A stretch of DNA of 64,000 nucleotides, from assembly GCF_905475345.1 (NCBI RefSeq), contig NC_066586.1, positions 16,950,812 to 17,014,811 of the forward strand, read 5' to 3'. Below, in pieces: positions 30,401-42,719 of the stretch; positions within the stretch are counted from its first letter, which is position 1, and every line of letters begins with the position of its first letter. This DNA comes from Vespula vulgaris. Taxonomy: Eukaryota; Arthropoda; Insecta; Hymenoptera; Vespidae. A program made the translations under genes and the position numbers. The notes under the pieces are model-generated. The model worked only from the letters and a program-made list of their open reading frames with translations. It made no database searches and was not told the origin of the DNA.

Positions 30401-31594
30401 CCGTATATTTTTGATTATGTTTAACTAATTCGTAATATTATATTCATAATACTTTGTTATTAATCACATTTCATATTTTCCGATAAATATATATATTTAT
30501 GTATTATATATGCTTCTAATCTTATCGTATATACAGAATTATTGCTATCGATAATAAAATATTATGTCATGATCATTTTCTATATATATAATTATATATA
30601 TATATATATTTATCAGAAAATGACAAATGATACGTGTGTACATTTATATATAACGTTATAGAATTTTTCTATAAAACGAACGGTATATATATATATATAT
30701 AAATTTTTCGCTTAACTGATAATTATGAATTCATCGTTTTATCGTAGTACAATTTATTAGAATCTTTTTTTAAGGTTATTCCTCACTGCGAATACAACGC
30801 GATAGAGAATTCATTCGATCAAATATAAAATTAATAATTTTCATACTTCAAATTTTAATACGGCAAAAATATTTATTTTCACATAAGATATTCGCTTGAT
30901 AGAAACGAAACGAAATGTTATCGACAAAGATAATATCGTTTTTTAGATTTATAAAGATTAGATAAGATTACAATTAAGAGGAAGGAAGATATATTGAATA
31001 AATAATTCGTAATCGTTGAAAATGAAAGAAATCTAAAAATTATATTTATTATCGCTAGAAAATAATTTATGAAATTTACGAAAATAATTTACGAAATTTA
31101 CGAAAACAATTTTTTTTTTCTTTTTTTTTCTTTTATCCGTCAAATAACATATATACATACATCACACACATATATATACGTACATAACTTGAACGATCGT
31201 ATTACAAATTGGTAGAGAATCCAAGGGGAGTCCAGGATGAGAGTAAAGAAGATATATGTCTTATCCAGTGGCCTTAATTGCCCCCTCTTAATAGCGTATG
31301 ATAATAATTGACACGTAAACGTGACTTTCTACGAGACATTAGCCAGCCAATAGGGAATATCGGCATAACCTCTACGTCATATCTGGGATGGCCATTAACC
31401 CCATCGACGGGATTACACTTTTATTCTTTTTAACAAATTCGTACGATATTTTTTTTCCAAAAGCTACTATTATTTCATATAATTGATACAGAGACAAACA
31501 ATGTTCCGCGTTACAATGATTTCTCAGAAGTTCGATTAGACTTTGATACGGTCGATAAAGAAGATTCAACTATTATCGATGTTATTTTCTCTTG

Positions 31595-31633
<39 letters not shown>

Positions 31634-34020
31634 ATGAATATATATATATAATATGTTTATGTAATAATGAATAAATATTCGTAAACGAATTTATTTTATT
31701 TATGTGTACGCTGAAAATAAATTTATTTGATTTGTAATCGTTAATTATCTCAAAAGTATGCGTGCAAGCTCGTGTTTATTAATTATTAATAAACGTTGAA
31801 ATTTATTAATTATTCATTATTTCGTTTAAGACGAAACATTTGTAACGATCCAGTTAGAAATTTGTAGTTCTAAAGAATAGACTTGACTTTTTGTACTGGT
31901 TAGATTAAAAGTCCCTAGATGTATCAAACATTCCTTGAAATCAATTACTCTCTTTTCGAGAGAACTTTTTAGGATATTTTTTTTCAGGTTTGTAAAACTA
32001 CAAAGCCTATGTAAGTACAAGCCTGCGAAGTCTCGAAAAGAGTTTTAATTGACTTTTCAAATCGTTTAACGACTTTTGATCTAACCTATATATATATATA
32101 TAAATACATACATTTTTATTGCATAAATTAATTTAATATATAAATATTACGTATAAGCTCAACTACATAGTCATTTTTACCGTTCGAGTTTTATATCGGA
32201 TTTTTTAGGTTATAAGAAAGAGAAAAATGCGGGAAAAATTTAATTTTCTTCGTAATCAAGAATTTCTAGTAACTATTAAAAAAGAACGTTAATGTCGTGA
32301 AAAAGATAATCAATGCGTGTGGAATGAATGCGTTTGGTAAGAACAGTTAATGCGTATAGTCGTTAAATTATGATAAAGTTGTCGATAATGTTGTTGAGAC
32401 ATAAAGAGGGAACGATGAGTGAAAACCTGAAAACGAGCGAATAAACAAATAAATAGATCCGTGTGCAAAATATATTTGAAAAAAGAGTTAAGTATGTCGG
32501 AAAAAAAGAGTTATTTATTGCGGCTGAACGATAATTTTCTTTTCTTTTCTTTTTTTTTTTTGCGACCATTGGTTATCAAATATTACTTTTCATAAACGAA
32601 GTCCTTCTCTTTGTTGATATAAAAAATATATACGTGTAAATTGATCTCTGAAGGAAATAGATAAATTTTAGAAAATTTATTAATAATATTAATAACTTGT
32701 ATACATTATTGTAATGTATATTGTAACGTTTATATATATTATTTATATATATACAATTTATGTATATAAAAGTTCTTAGGTAATCTTAAAAATCAATTAC
32801 TTTTTTTTGAGATTTTCGAAAATACATACAATTTATTTTTAATTATGTATATATATATATATAAATTTGTATATATAAAATTAGTATACAGAGAAAAATT
32901 TCACTCTTTCAATTTGATACATGTACATACGAGATCTGAATACAAAATATATATTACATTAGAAAATTGAACGATTGAGATTAGCGATATCTCGAAACTC
33001 GAATCTGGAGCATGCTCTTTCTTTCTTTCTTTCTTTCTTTTTTTTCTTTTTATTAGATTATATTATTTAAAAATTTCCGAGTAGTCTCGCCCGAGTAATA
33101 AAATAGTTTATACGTGTATATATAGAAGACTGTCTCTCTCTCTCTCTCTTCATTTCTTATAAATATGTTATATATTTAATATTAGTTGAACGACACACAT
33201 ATTTACGAAGACGATAACGATAAACTTTTCTTTAAGTTCGTCTTAACTTCGATCGATTTGAATGTACCGTTTGATTCATAGATTTATGCATACATTTGCA
33301 AAAAAGAAATGTACAATGCAGGTGACCGATAAGAACATTTATATAAGATTTGTGTGTGTATACGTCTGTGGAGACTACATACATATTTTCATGTTTGTCC
33401 ATGTATTATCATGCAAAAAAAACTTTCCTTTTCTCATTGAAACGTGTTTTTCAATTTGGCGATAAGGCCAGAAGAAACCACACACGAATCTTCCGAGGAA
33501 GTTTTATCTTTAAGTTCTTTTTTCTTCTGTGTTCTTTTTCTCTCTTTCCTTCCTTTTCTTTCTTTCTTTCTTTCTTTCTTTTCTAAAGTTCAAGAGAAGA
33601 AGCATAAACAAGGGCAAAAATAAACTCTCTGCAAAAAAAAAAAGAAATAATCGATGGTTTTTATGTAAGTAATACAATAATTTTTTCTCTTGCATAATAA
33701 AACGATTATTAAATTTTCCATTATCGGTGTGATTGATAAAAAAGAAAGAAAGAAAGAAAGAAAAAAAAAGAAAATAAATAAAAAAATAACAACAACAATG
33801 ACAAGATCTCAGTAATCGTCCTTGCGTGATCGATCGATCACGTCGTGAGTCCAATCGTATTAAAAAATTGTTCAATCGTAGATTTATTCGCGCCTAATAT
33901 TATTAGTCCGTTCGACGTGTTTCTCGACCAATAATAGCTACGTAGAATCCTGAGTAATCGATTGGCTATTGCGGGTGGGGATAGGTAGGTAGGTAGGTAG
34001 AGGGGGGAGTGACGAAACGA
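30401..34020. other. Intergenic DNA, no gene firmly supported
   Basis: AT-rich with (TA)n tracts (for example 30593-30608 and 31600-31627), an AAAG run (33744-33762) and a GTAG run (33982-34000). A less AT-rich unique patch lies at 31190-31470 and overlaps a 65-codon minus-strand frame (31569-31372). Its residue composition is protein-like, but it has no splice or family support. Fragments of the dispersed repeat seen at 6.5 kb occur near 31937-32085 and 32783-32820. Confidence 0.5.
31937..32085. repeat. Fragment of the dispersed AT-rich repeat family, partly inverted
   Basis: AATCAATTACTCTCTTTTCGAG (about 31938) is followed about 95 bp later by its near reverse complement CTCGAAAAGAGTTTTAATTGA (about 32032), then GACTTTTGATCTAACC. 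The same words occur in the tandem arrays at 6.5 and 62.6 kb. The inverted arrangement would let this copy fold into a hairpin. Confidence 0.5.
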
Positions 34021-34025
34021 AAACG

Positions 34026-34755
34026 AGAAGATGGCGTCAAATACGATGTCACGCGTAGGTCAGCTGTACTTTGTGCTTCGAACTCAGATAACCTCTTTGC
34101 GTGTGTTAAAAGACCTTTTCCCGTTCCTTCCCCCTTAACTTTTTCATGCTTATGGAGATACACTCAATATAACGTCAAAAGTCGAACGATCGATCAGTAT
34201 TCGTCGGGAAATTTGCAAGCGCATCGATTCGAAGACATTCGTTTCTATATTCGCGTGAATATTATCGACGACAAGGGCTGACTTATTCTTTAACGTTTAT
34301 ATATATATATACGTACGCGCGCGCATACATACACACTGTTTTATTTCTATTTCTGTTCGACCGTGTCGTGATTGTTTCTCTTCAATTTTCTTTTTTCATT
34401 TTTGTCTGTCTCTTTCTTTCTCTATCTTTTTTCTTCCTTTCTTTCTTTTTTTTTTTTTTTTAAACGAAAACGCGAGTGACGCGCGCGCATATACATATAT
34501 TCAAAATTTAGGCGCGAAATCTAGTGCCAGTGTTAAATATATCTCAATCGTCAATTAGAAAGATTGTAATTTAATTCTTTCAATCTGTCAGCACACGGAG
34601 GAATGCAAAAGGATTGTCGAGATTGTTTGGGTATCCGATACCGCATCAACAGTCTGGATCAAACGTGGAAGTGGTTACATCAGACCATTGCCCTTCACGA
34701 CTATCTAATATCCATCACGGCGAGTCAATCCGACGTCTCGAGACATACGCTTTAT
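34026..34755 (+). other. Unassigned gene-like locus (start context plus exon-like block)
   Basis: GAGAAGATGGCGTC (about 34026) combines a strong Kozak context with a YY1-like AAGATGGCG element of the kind found at 5' ends of many housekeeping genes. Its ATG (34032) opens a 35-codon frame with possible donors, for example C|GTAGGT. At 34591 a good acceptor (TTTCAATCTGTCAG) is followed by about 150 bp of balanced base composition. All three frames stay open here for 39-56 codons; they end near 34708, 34755 and 34762. The true frame cannot be chosen by eye. It may be a small protein gene or an untranslated 5' exon of the lipoyltransferase gene 0.5 kb downstream. Confidence 0.35.
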
Positions 34756-34762
34756 TAAAATA

Positions 34763-35270
34763 GGAGAGAGAGAGAAATAGAGATAGACAGAGAGAGAGAG
34801 AGAGAGAGAGAAAGAATTTTTCCTACGAAGAAAACTACGTCACAAGGCTGTTCTCTGATCTCAGCTTCTTGTCTCGAGGTAACATAATATTAAAAAAAGA
34901 AGAAGAATAAAAAAAAAAGTAATAATAATAATAAAAATAATAATAAGAATAAAAAGAAGAAGCAACATTGACGTTCATTTAGTCTAAGACTGATATTAAC
35001 GATAAAAATATCGTCGGATCGGATTCCTAATAACGTAGAAAGAAGAAGAGGAAAATAAGAAAATAAGAAAGAGATCGAGTGACCGCCATTTGCGTTCTAC
35101 ATTACCGACCGTTGGGAATTAAGGTAATAGTAGTTACCACAGAGACCTCTCTCTCTTAATCTCTATCGATAAATCGATCGATAAAGTCACGTGGGGATAC
35201 GAAAGTGTATAAAAGGAGTGTGTGTAAAAAAGAGAGAGAGAGAGAGAGAAAGAAAGAGTGAAAAAAAAAA
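34763..35270 (+). promoter_or_regulatory. Upstream region/5' UTR of lipoyltransferase 1
   Basis: Contains GA tracts (34785-34812 and 35231-35250), an A-rich segment and a unique patch (35070-35160). The GA tract sits about 20 bases before the coding start and could bind GAGA-type factors. No coding exon is seen. Confidence 0.35.
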
Positions 35271-35946
35271 ATGTCTCTGATCAGTAAGTGCGGTAGTATC
35301 GTCGTCGGCAGAGCTGTACTCTGTTGTCGTTTAAAGACATTGGACGGAACGAAATTGCATCTAAGATGGTCCTCGTCGAGTTTCAATGAGAAACACAGGC
35401 AGAACGTTAACAATAATGATATCATAAGAAAGTCAGTATTTATATCGCAATCGAATGATGTGTTCACCAATCTAGCATTGGAGGATTGGTTATATCGTAA
35501 TTTTGACTTTACGAATCATCATGTATTGCTCTTGTGGCGTAACGATCCATGCGTCGTAATCGGCCGTCATCAAAATCCTTGGCTCGAGTGCGATACACGT
35601 ATTACGGAGAAACATGGTATAGCGTTGGTACGGCGTAACAGCGGTGGCGGTACCGTTTATCATGACAACGGCAATTTAAATCTATCATTTTTCACACCGA
35701 AACAAAGATACAACAGGAGATACAATTTGGATATTATTACTAGAGCATTGTATCGTGAATGGGGATTGAAAGCTGTTGTCAACGAACGAGAGGATATAGT
35801 CGTCGAGGGACGATATAAAGTATCCTTTGATGTAACGTATCGCACAATATTTCTAATACTCTTTATTTCTTTCTAGGAGACGTTCATAAATTTCACCTCC
35901 TTTCTCTGATCTTTTTCCTTTTATACTTTATAATAGAATATATATG

Positions 35947-35979
<33 letters not shown>

Positions 35980-37296
35980 GTATGTATATGTCTATATATT
36001 TGTTGTATGTATGTCGTATTATTACTCTGTATGATCTTTGAACCAACCGCAAGTGCAAGACGGCGTGCAATTAATATTGCACCGTTCAAAGATAAGATAA
36101 CTGTGTACTTCTTTTTTTTTTTCTTTTCTTTTTTTTTCTTTCTTCTTTTTTTTAGTTTCTTTTTCCCTATCTTTTTTGTTTGTTTGTCAGCTTGATATAC
36201 TCGTCCGTATAACGATTTCATTATTTCTTGTTAAGTAATATATTATATACGAAAGTCGGTATCGCTCGTTGTATTCCTTATAAAGAAAAAAAAAAAAAAA
36301 AGGAAAAGGGGCGGCCATTTTAAAACGTCTTCTATGAAATCGAACATTATCATTCGTGTATGTATGTATCCTTGACTATATTATAACTTAGGTATCTGGT
36401 ACAGCAGCTAAATTAGGACGACCCAATGCTTATCATCATTGTACGCTCCTAGTTGCATCTAATAAAACATTGTTGAGTATGATCCTTGAAAGGAAAGAGG
36501 TAAAAAAAAAAAAAAAATTATTTTTCCAACATACATTTATTTTTACGTATCGAAAAGATCGTTATAAATCTTTTTTCTTTTCTTTTCTTCTTCTTCTTCT
36601 TCTTTTTTCTTTTTTGTTTTTAATTTGATCGATTTTACAGACTGGAATTAAAACAAACGCTACAACGTCAACCCGTTCTCCCATAAAGAATCTAACGGAA
36701 GTTAATTCGGAGGTACAAGTAGACAAACTGATAAATACCTTAGGTTGGGAATATTTACGTACAAAGCCACTTGTCCTCGAAGATGGTGGTTACGATCATA
36801 TACAAGAACAAAAAGGATTTCAATTGATTAATCCGACCGAGGATTGGTTCCCAGGTATAATTGGATTTCTTATTTCGATCTTAACAATAGCATTTTATTT
36901 TAATATATAGAAATATTTTGTAATGTTACACGTTGTTATTTTATAGGTATAGACAAATTGAAGGAAGAATTTCGTTCGTGGGAATGGATATATGGAAGAA
37001 CACCAGAATTTTCGGTAACGAAGACCTTCGATATGCCAGCGTCAAATGGAAATCTTTATAGAGTTAATTTGACTCTAGAGATACAAAAGGGTATAGTAGA
37101 AGAAATTAGAATGAGTTTGCCAGCCAATTTGGCATCCCCCGATTTAAATCAAAACGCAAACGTATTCACGAATCTACGGGGCGTTAAATACGATAGCGAA
37201 GTTATGGACAACATAATCGCATTGATCAGTTGCAAGAATTTCTCTGAGAGTATGTCTCAGAATACGAAAAAAACGAACATGGTCGCGACGCAGTGA
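35271..37296 (+). CDS. LIPT1: Lipoyltransferase 1, mitochondrial, 406 aa
   Basis: Four exons: 35271-35819, 36392-36499, 36641-36854 and 36947-37296, with phases 0, 0 and 1 at the joins. The N-terminal 40 or so residues are basic and hydroxylated, fitting a mitochondrial presequence. The BPL/LPL catalytic fold follows: DVFTNLALEDWLY, NDPCVVIGRHQNPW, the lipoyl-binding signature RRNSGGGTVYHDNGNLN (about 121-137), EDIVVEGRYK, then VSGTAAKLG with the lysine near 190, and AYHHCTLLV. A C-terminal domain includes LINPTEDWFPG and WEWIYGRTPEFS. LIPT1 transfers lipoyl groups to the E2 subunits of 2-oxo-acid dehydrogenases. Human LIPT1 is about 373 aa; the extra length lies at the two ends and in the middle linker. 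The ATG chosen is the only one giving the presequence. Confidence 0.95.
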
Positions 37297-37772
37297 TCGA
37301 TCGTTATTCCTTTGAACGATCTCAAGAAGTAACATCGATAAGATAGGATGAAGGACAAACGAAGGAATCAATTATCGTTTATAGATAAAGTGTTTCCGAT
37401 GACATCACATTTTATCTAAGATTCGCAAGCCTCTGTATTGTAACTATATTTTTATTTTATTTTATATGTTTCGTTTTTTCTTTATATATATATATATATA
37501 TGTGTGTGTGTTTTTTTTTGTTCCTTTTATTTTTTATTTTTTATTTTTTAGTTGATCCCTCCCTGTAAAGTGTAAAGTATAAAGTGTGTGTATTTTTTTC
37601 TTTTTAAGAATCACATCGCATTTTATTCAAGATTCACAAGTCTCTTTATTTTAACCATATTTCTGTTTTATACCTTTCTTTATTTTTCCTTTTCTTTTCT
37701 TTTTGTTTTTTTTTTTTTTTTTTTACTTGTTTCTTGTAAAACGTATATACCTCCTTGTTATAAATCTCTGTA

Positions 37773-37822
<50 letters not shown>

Positions 37823-38241
37823 GTTTTAGAATAAAAAATTCTACCATATATTTTACATAGGAAAAAATAATTTGAAGACTAGATTTATCTTTTTAATACT
37901 TTCGATCAGACGAGCGTTACCTCTGCGAATTTTTCTTTCTCTTTCAAATCAATTTGAAATTTCCACTTAATCTTATCAGATTGTATTGCCTTTAAATCAC
38001 TTTCATTTCTACGTTCTTAGAAAGGGAAGGAAAGAATTCTTTCTTTTTATTTTATTATTATTATTATCTTTTTTTTTCTTTTTCTTTTTTTTTAATCTTT
38101 TTTCACAGAGTCGTTATACGGTGAGCAGTTTTTATATAGATTTTATTAATTGCCATGAATATTATACGATGCGTAATATAGAGGAGTCCCTTTTTTTCTA
38201 ACGTTACTTTGATCACGCACCGTATCCGGCAGTATTGTTAT
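37297..38241. other. Convergent spacer between LIPT1 and the LRR membrane gene
   Basis: T-rich DNA with a (TA)n tract at about 37780-37820. It includes two similar segments: TTCGCAAGCCTCTGTATTGTAACTATATTTTTATTTTA (about 37421) and TTCACAAGTCTCTTTATTTTAACCATATTTCTGTTTTA (about 37631). They are offset by about 210 bp and probably reflect another small duplication in the 3' region. No gene is supported. Confidence 0.5.
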
Positions 38242-40242
38242 TTAAATTGGAGTTGCGGCTCTATAAAGTCCCGGTCGTAGAATAACGTCACGATATGGTG
38301 GCGGAGGAGTACCTGGACAGGATATTGTTTGACTTGAATCGAGCGTAGGCTCTGTTGCGACGTGCCATTGACTATGAAGTAGGAAAAGTCTCTGTGGATC
38401 GTCGTTCGTCGTACGATCACGATAATCGTGTTCACGGCAGCAGCATATGAATTTTTTTAAAAGGCAGACATAATAAAAGGCCATACTGCTAGCACAACCA
38501 AGTAAAAATCCCATAATTAAAAACCAATAGGGCGATATCTTCGAGTAATTTTTGAAAATATTTTGCAAATCGTTAGTCGACGATGTAGAAGAATTTTGGA
38601 AATTATCCTCACATTTTATCACTTCTTGAAACTTTGTGTATTCCTTGGAGGAAGTCGAAGAATGCGTATGAACTTTCGAATATATCAAAGGCTTCAACAT
38701 TATCTTCTCAAATTTCTTCGGTCCTTTTATCGTTTTATTACAAATCAAATCGTATTCGATCTGTCTTAAACGAAGATTATTCTCGAGATCGTACATCATT
38801 CCGTTGCAAGACCAAGGATTTCTATAACGAAATTAAAAAGAAAAAAAAAAAAAATGTTAATTATTGTCGTCGGTACGGTTGACCATATTATCACCGATGC
38901 TTTACGATATTTAATGTATAAAGCAACGAGAGATTCTTTCAAGTATAATTGGCGATCTTTTATAACGTAATAAAAGATCCTTCGCGTTTTCTTTCTAACC
39001 AAAGCGTCGTCGGTTAATATAGTTGATAGTCGGAACTAATGGAACATTATATAGATAGATAGATACATACGTACGTACGTACATACATACATAGATGGAT
39101 AGATACATATTATATACGGTTAAGACGTCAACGTACCCTTCCAATGATACTTTCCTTAAGAATTGCAAGGGCTTGAGGACAACGTTATCTAGCTGAATCA
39201 TCAAGTTGTTTGTGAGATCGAGGCTTCGAAGATGAGTCAGTCCGGCGAACGTGTCTACAGGTATGTGACTGATTTGACACGAGTGCACATCGAGTTCCTA
39301 AATAAACAATTCAGATAGATCGTAGCAAATCGACACTCGATGACGATGATTCATTATTCTGGAATTATATTATTTGTCCGAAGTTATACATCCCGGGTAT
39401 TTACCATCAGCCATGGACATTGGAGCTTTGGCACCTGTATATTAAAATTGTTCCTTGATAATTTCAATATACGCAAGTTCTTCGTCTCGAGAAAGATGTC
39501 GGGAAGTAGATAATAAAGATAATTTCTCGATAAATCTAATACCCTCAATTCGGTGATACCAGAGAATGCTTCCAGGGTAATATGACTTATCGAATTTTTC
39601 GACAAATTCAAATATTTCAGATTGGTCAGGCCTGCTTCCTGAAAAAATTATATTATCGCATGGTACAGGAGAATGATTAACAAAACAATGTTACAAATAA
39701 TGGTTCAAAAGGAAAAACAATCTAAGGAGACCCAGAGAAACGAGAAACTCCTTACTCGAAACGAAAAAGGAAAATTAAAGAAAGAGAATGATAAAAAAAA
39801 ATAATAATAATAATAAATAAATAAAATAACATAAAGAAAAAAAGAAAGGAAAGAAATCAACACTTGGTAAGACGAAACTCGATCGAAACGACGTTAACTG
39901 ACGTTTCTCTCGTAGACAACATTGTCAACAACAATAATCCATATTCATATATCATTCAATATATCACAGACACACGCACCCATATACACTTACAGAAAGT
40001 TCATAATTTTCCAACGAGGATATCGTATTGTCCGATAAATCCAAAGCCTGTACAAGATTCGATGCACCGGTATGAATACTGTAAAGACGTCGTCCGGAGC
40101 AATTGGCACGTTTCAATGTGTACCAAATATCACAATCACATAGAACAGAGCAAGAATAATTGGCAAGAACGAAAGGTTTAAGGATCGCGATCGAGACGAG
40201 GATCGCGAGAAAACGCGAACTCGCGATTATTCGGACGTTCAT
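38242..40242 (-). CDS. Single-pass LRR membrane protein, 407 aa
   Basis: Four minus-strand exons: 40242-39994, 39638-39405, 39297-39137 and 38821-38242 (phases 0, 0 and 2). The ATG at 40242 starts a typical signal peptide (MNVRIIASSRFLAILVSIAI, cleavage probably after FVLA). A more upstream in-frame ATG (40308) would bury it and is disfavoured. An LRR N-cap (CSVLCDCDIWY) is followed by about six LRRs, then a C-cap beginning GNPWSCNG. An acidic, Ser-rich juxtamembrane stretch with possible N-glycosylation sites leads to one transmembrane helix (about residues 313-336). Next come CCC (about 341-343, possibly palmitoylated) and a 65-residue tail with PPPPYRD (about 387-393), a PPxY WW-domain ligand. 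It is probably a cell-surface adhesion or receptor-type LRR protein. No Ig or TIR domain is present, which argues against kekkon and Toll families. Confidence 0.88.
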
Positions 40243-40456
40243 ATCGCGTTTCACGGTATATAGAAGCGTAATACGATACTTTGTTGTCTCATTATTACGG
40301 CTCGACACGATTTCTATCGCGATAGAACGAAAGAGACGCTTTTAGAGGTGGTGGCACACGCGAGGAAAGGAGCAGTCGCGACAGAAACGTAATCTTATCT
40401 CTTTCGTTATACGTATATAATGCTTATAACGTATACATGCATAGATACGTCTACGG

Positions 40457-40489
<33 letters not shown>

Positions 40490-41166
40490 ATACACGACAT
40501 AACGTTGAACCAAAGACCTCTCCCAAATCTTCTATTTTTCGTTCATTATGGAATCGTTCAAAATCCAAAGTCCATTTTAACTTTCGATCGTTTCTCTCCT
40601 TTTTCGTCTCTTTCGAAAACTATAATTTCAAGAAAAAAATGTTTACGACGAGAGACAAAGAAAGGAGATAAGAAAGGGAGAGAAAGAGTAAGTGAGAGTG
40701 AGAAAGAGAAAGAGTGAAAGAGGGGTCTGTCGTCATTAAATGTGGAACGTTTCTAGGAAGATCATTGTCGTGAACGACGACCGACGCTCGTTATTTGCAC
40801 GAAGTCCCGATCTTTTGAGATTGGATCGAGAAGAAACGTGCTTAGGAGAGAATAAAGAGATCGAATCTTCAAAAGAGCTTCAAATCGTAGTTTAAGTGTT
40901 TAGGTCGTTAACCGTTATCGGTGAAGAAAGTTAAACGAATGAATGGTAAATGGTTATTGTTAATGGAATCGGATAAGCAAAATTTTCAATAATTCGTCGA
41001 ACCTCTTTCTCGGTCGTTTTCAATCTTCCCGCCATTTTTATCAAGTACACACACACATATATATATGTATGTATGTACACACCCATTATGTATATATATG
41101 GGAAACCTACGATATATACACAAGTGAGAAATGAATATATATACGTATACATATATGTATGCACAC

Positions 41167-41205
<39 letters not shown>

Positions 41206-41451
41206 TTGTATCTTTACGTCACAGTCCACTCGCAACTCGAGTGATAGAGAAGAGATATTCTCTCGGTCGTACGTACTCCCCCATAATATCATCGTTTATT
41301 TGATTTGAAGCACATTTTCGCGCGATTTCGTCACTGACGATCGTCATCGCGAAAAGCGTTCCGATTTGACTCGCCCACGCTTGCGCGTCGTGAGGAATAG
41401 AAAAAAAGAAAGGAGGAAGGAAGAAAAGAGAGAGAGAAAGAAAGACAGCGT

Positions 41452-41482
<31 letters not shown>

Positions 41483-42410
41483 GACGATGATGACGAAAGC
41501 AACGATAAACGGTATGGCGTAGGACGCGTATGGTAGGGGAAATTATACCGAGTTGCAACCGTAGGGCGGCGCTAGTGTCGCTCTCGGTCGAGCGTACCGC
41601 GCGCTTTTCTACGTGTTTCTCATAAATACACACATACACACACATATATTGCATCTATATAAATACGCAACACGATCCTAACGTGACGCATTATCACGGG
41701 GGACAAACGAAGCTAACGAAACAATGGACGTGGGAAGAAGGGCGGTGGAAGGAAAAGGGAAGAAAAAGAGATCGAAAATATTTAACCATCGAAATCGTGG
41801 AAAAGAAAAGTGATCGTTTATCGATCACGTAAGAAAAACAGAGTAAAAGAAAAAGAAAGAGAGATAGGATTTGGTGGTATCTATCAGTTCGAAAACGTCG
41901 ATATAATGAGCGTCTCTATGGGCGACCGTCGGTTAAGAGCATCTCTCTCTTTTTCTCGAAGTCGAATGGCGCGCGTGTCGTTCCGTTCTCTGTCTCTTTC
42001 TCTTTCTATATATATATATATATCTCTCTCTCTTTCTCTCTCTTTTCCTCTTTCAACGAGCCGTCCTCGTTTCGTCACCGGCGTCGACACAGCTGATGCG
42101 CCGTCTACGCGTACGCGATGGCAACAGCTGATCGAGAAATCCACTTAGTTGGTTAAGTATTATATCGATATAGAAATAGTAAACTTATCGTTTTTCGTTT
42201 CGTTTCGTTTCGTTTCGTTTCGCGTTCTCACTCGTAAAGAGAATTTTCTTCACGGGAATATGAATTATTTTCAAGATTCTCCGACTCTTGATTTTCGAAA
42301 GTTTTCTCTACGATTGGGCGAGAAAGAGAGAGAGAGAGACAGAAAGAGAGGGAGAGGGAAGGGAGTCTGGAGAGGGGAGACAGGAGAGGAGGACCAAACG
42401 CGTTGTGAAC
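40243..42410. promoter_or_regulatory. Divergent intergenic region between LRR membrane gene and GLUT4EF
   Basis: Contains the 5' region of the minus-strand LRR gene (40243-40420, CpG-bearing), AT and GT repeats (40455-40490, 41170-41202), and a CpG-rich block at about 41330-41620 with GGGCGGCGCTAGTGTCGC (CGCTAGTGTCGC at 41570-41581). GA tracts lie at 41428-41485. A second CpG-rich patch covers about 41925-42135. Possible open frames are Arg/Glu or Ser/Leu repeat shadows. Probably promoters and enhancers of one or both genes. Confidence 0.4.
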
Positions 42411-42413
42411 GAA

Positions 42414-42615
42414 GAGTAAGAGTAACAGTAACAGTAAGAAAGGAAGAAAGAGATAGAAAGAGAAAGAGAGAGAGAGAGAGAGATAGATAGAGTGAGATAG
42501 AACGAGAGGTAGGGAGTAAGAGTAACAGTAACAGTAAGAAAGGAAGAAAGAGATAGAAAGAGAAAGAGAGAGAGAGAGAGAGAGATAGATAGAGTGAGAT
42601 AGAACGAGAGGTAGG
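42414..42615. repeat. Near-perfect tandem duplication, ~100-bp unit
   Basis: The unit beginning GAGTAAGAGTAACAGTAACA and ending GAACGAGAGGTAGG is present at 42414-42513 and again from 42514. The second copy differs mainly by two extra bases in its GA tract. It lies in the 5' region of the GLUT4EF locus. The near-identity indicates recent origin. Confidence 0.9.
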
Positions 42616-42719
42616 GAGGTAGGTAGGTTGGTAGGTAGGTAGAGAGAGAGAGAGAGAGAGAGACAGAGAAAGAGAACGGTAGGGGGGGGTTGGTTTTCGT
42701 TACGGGGGGAGGAGGCACG

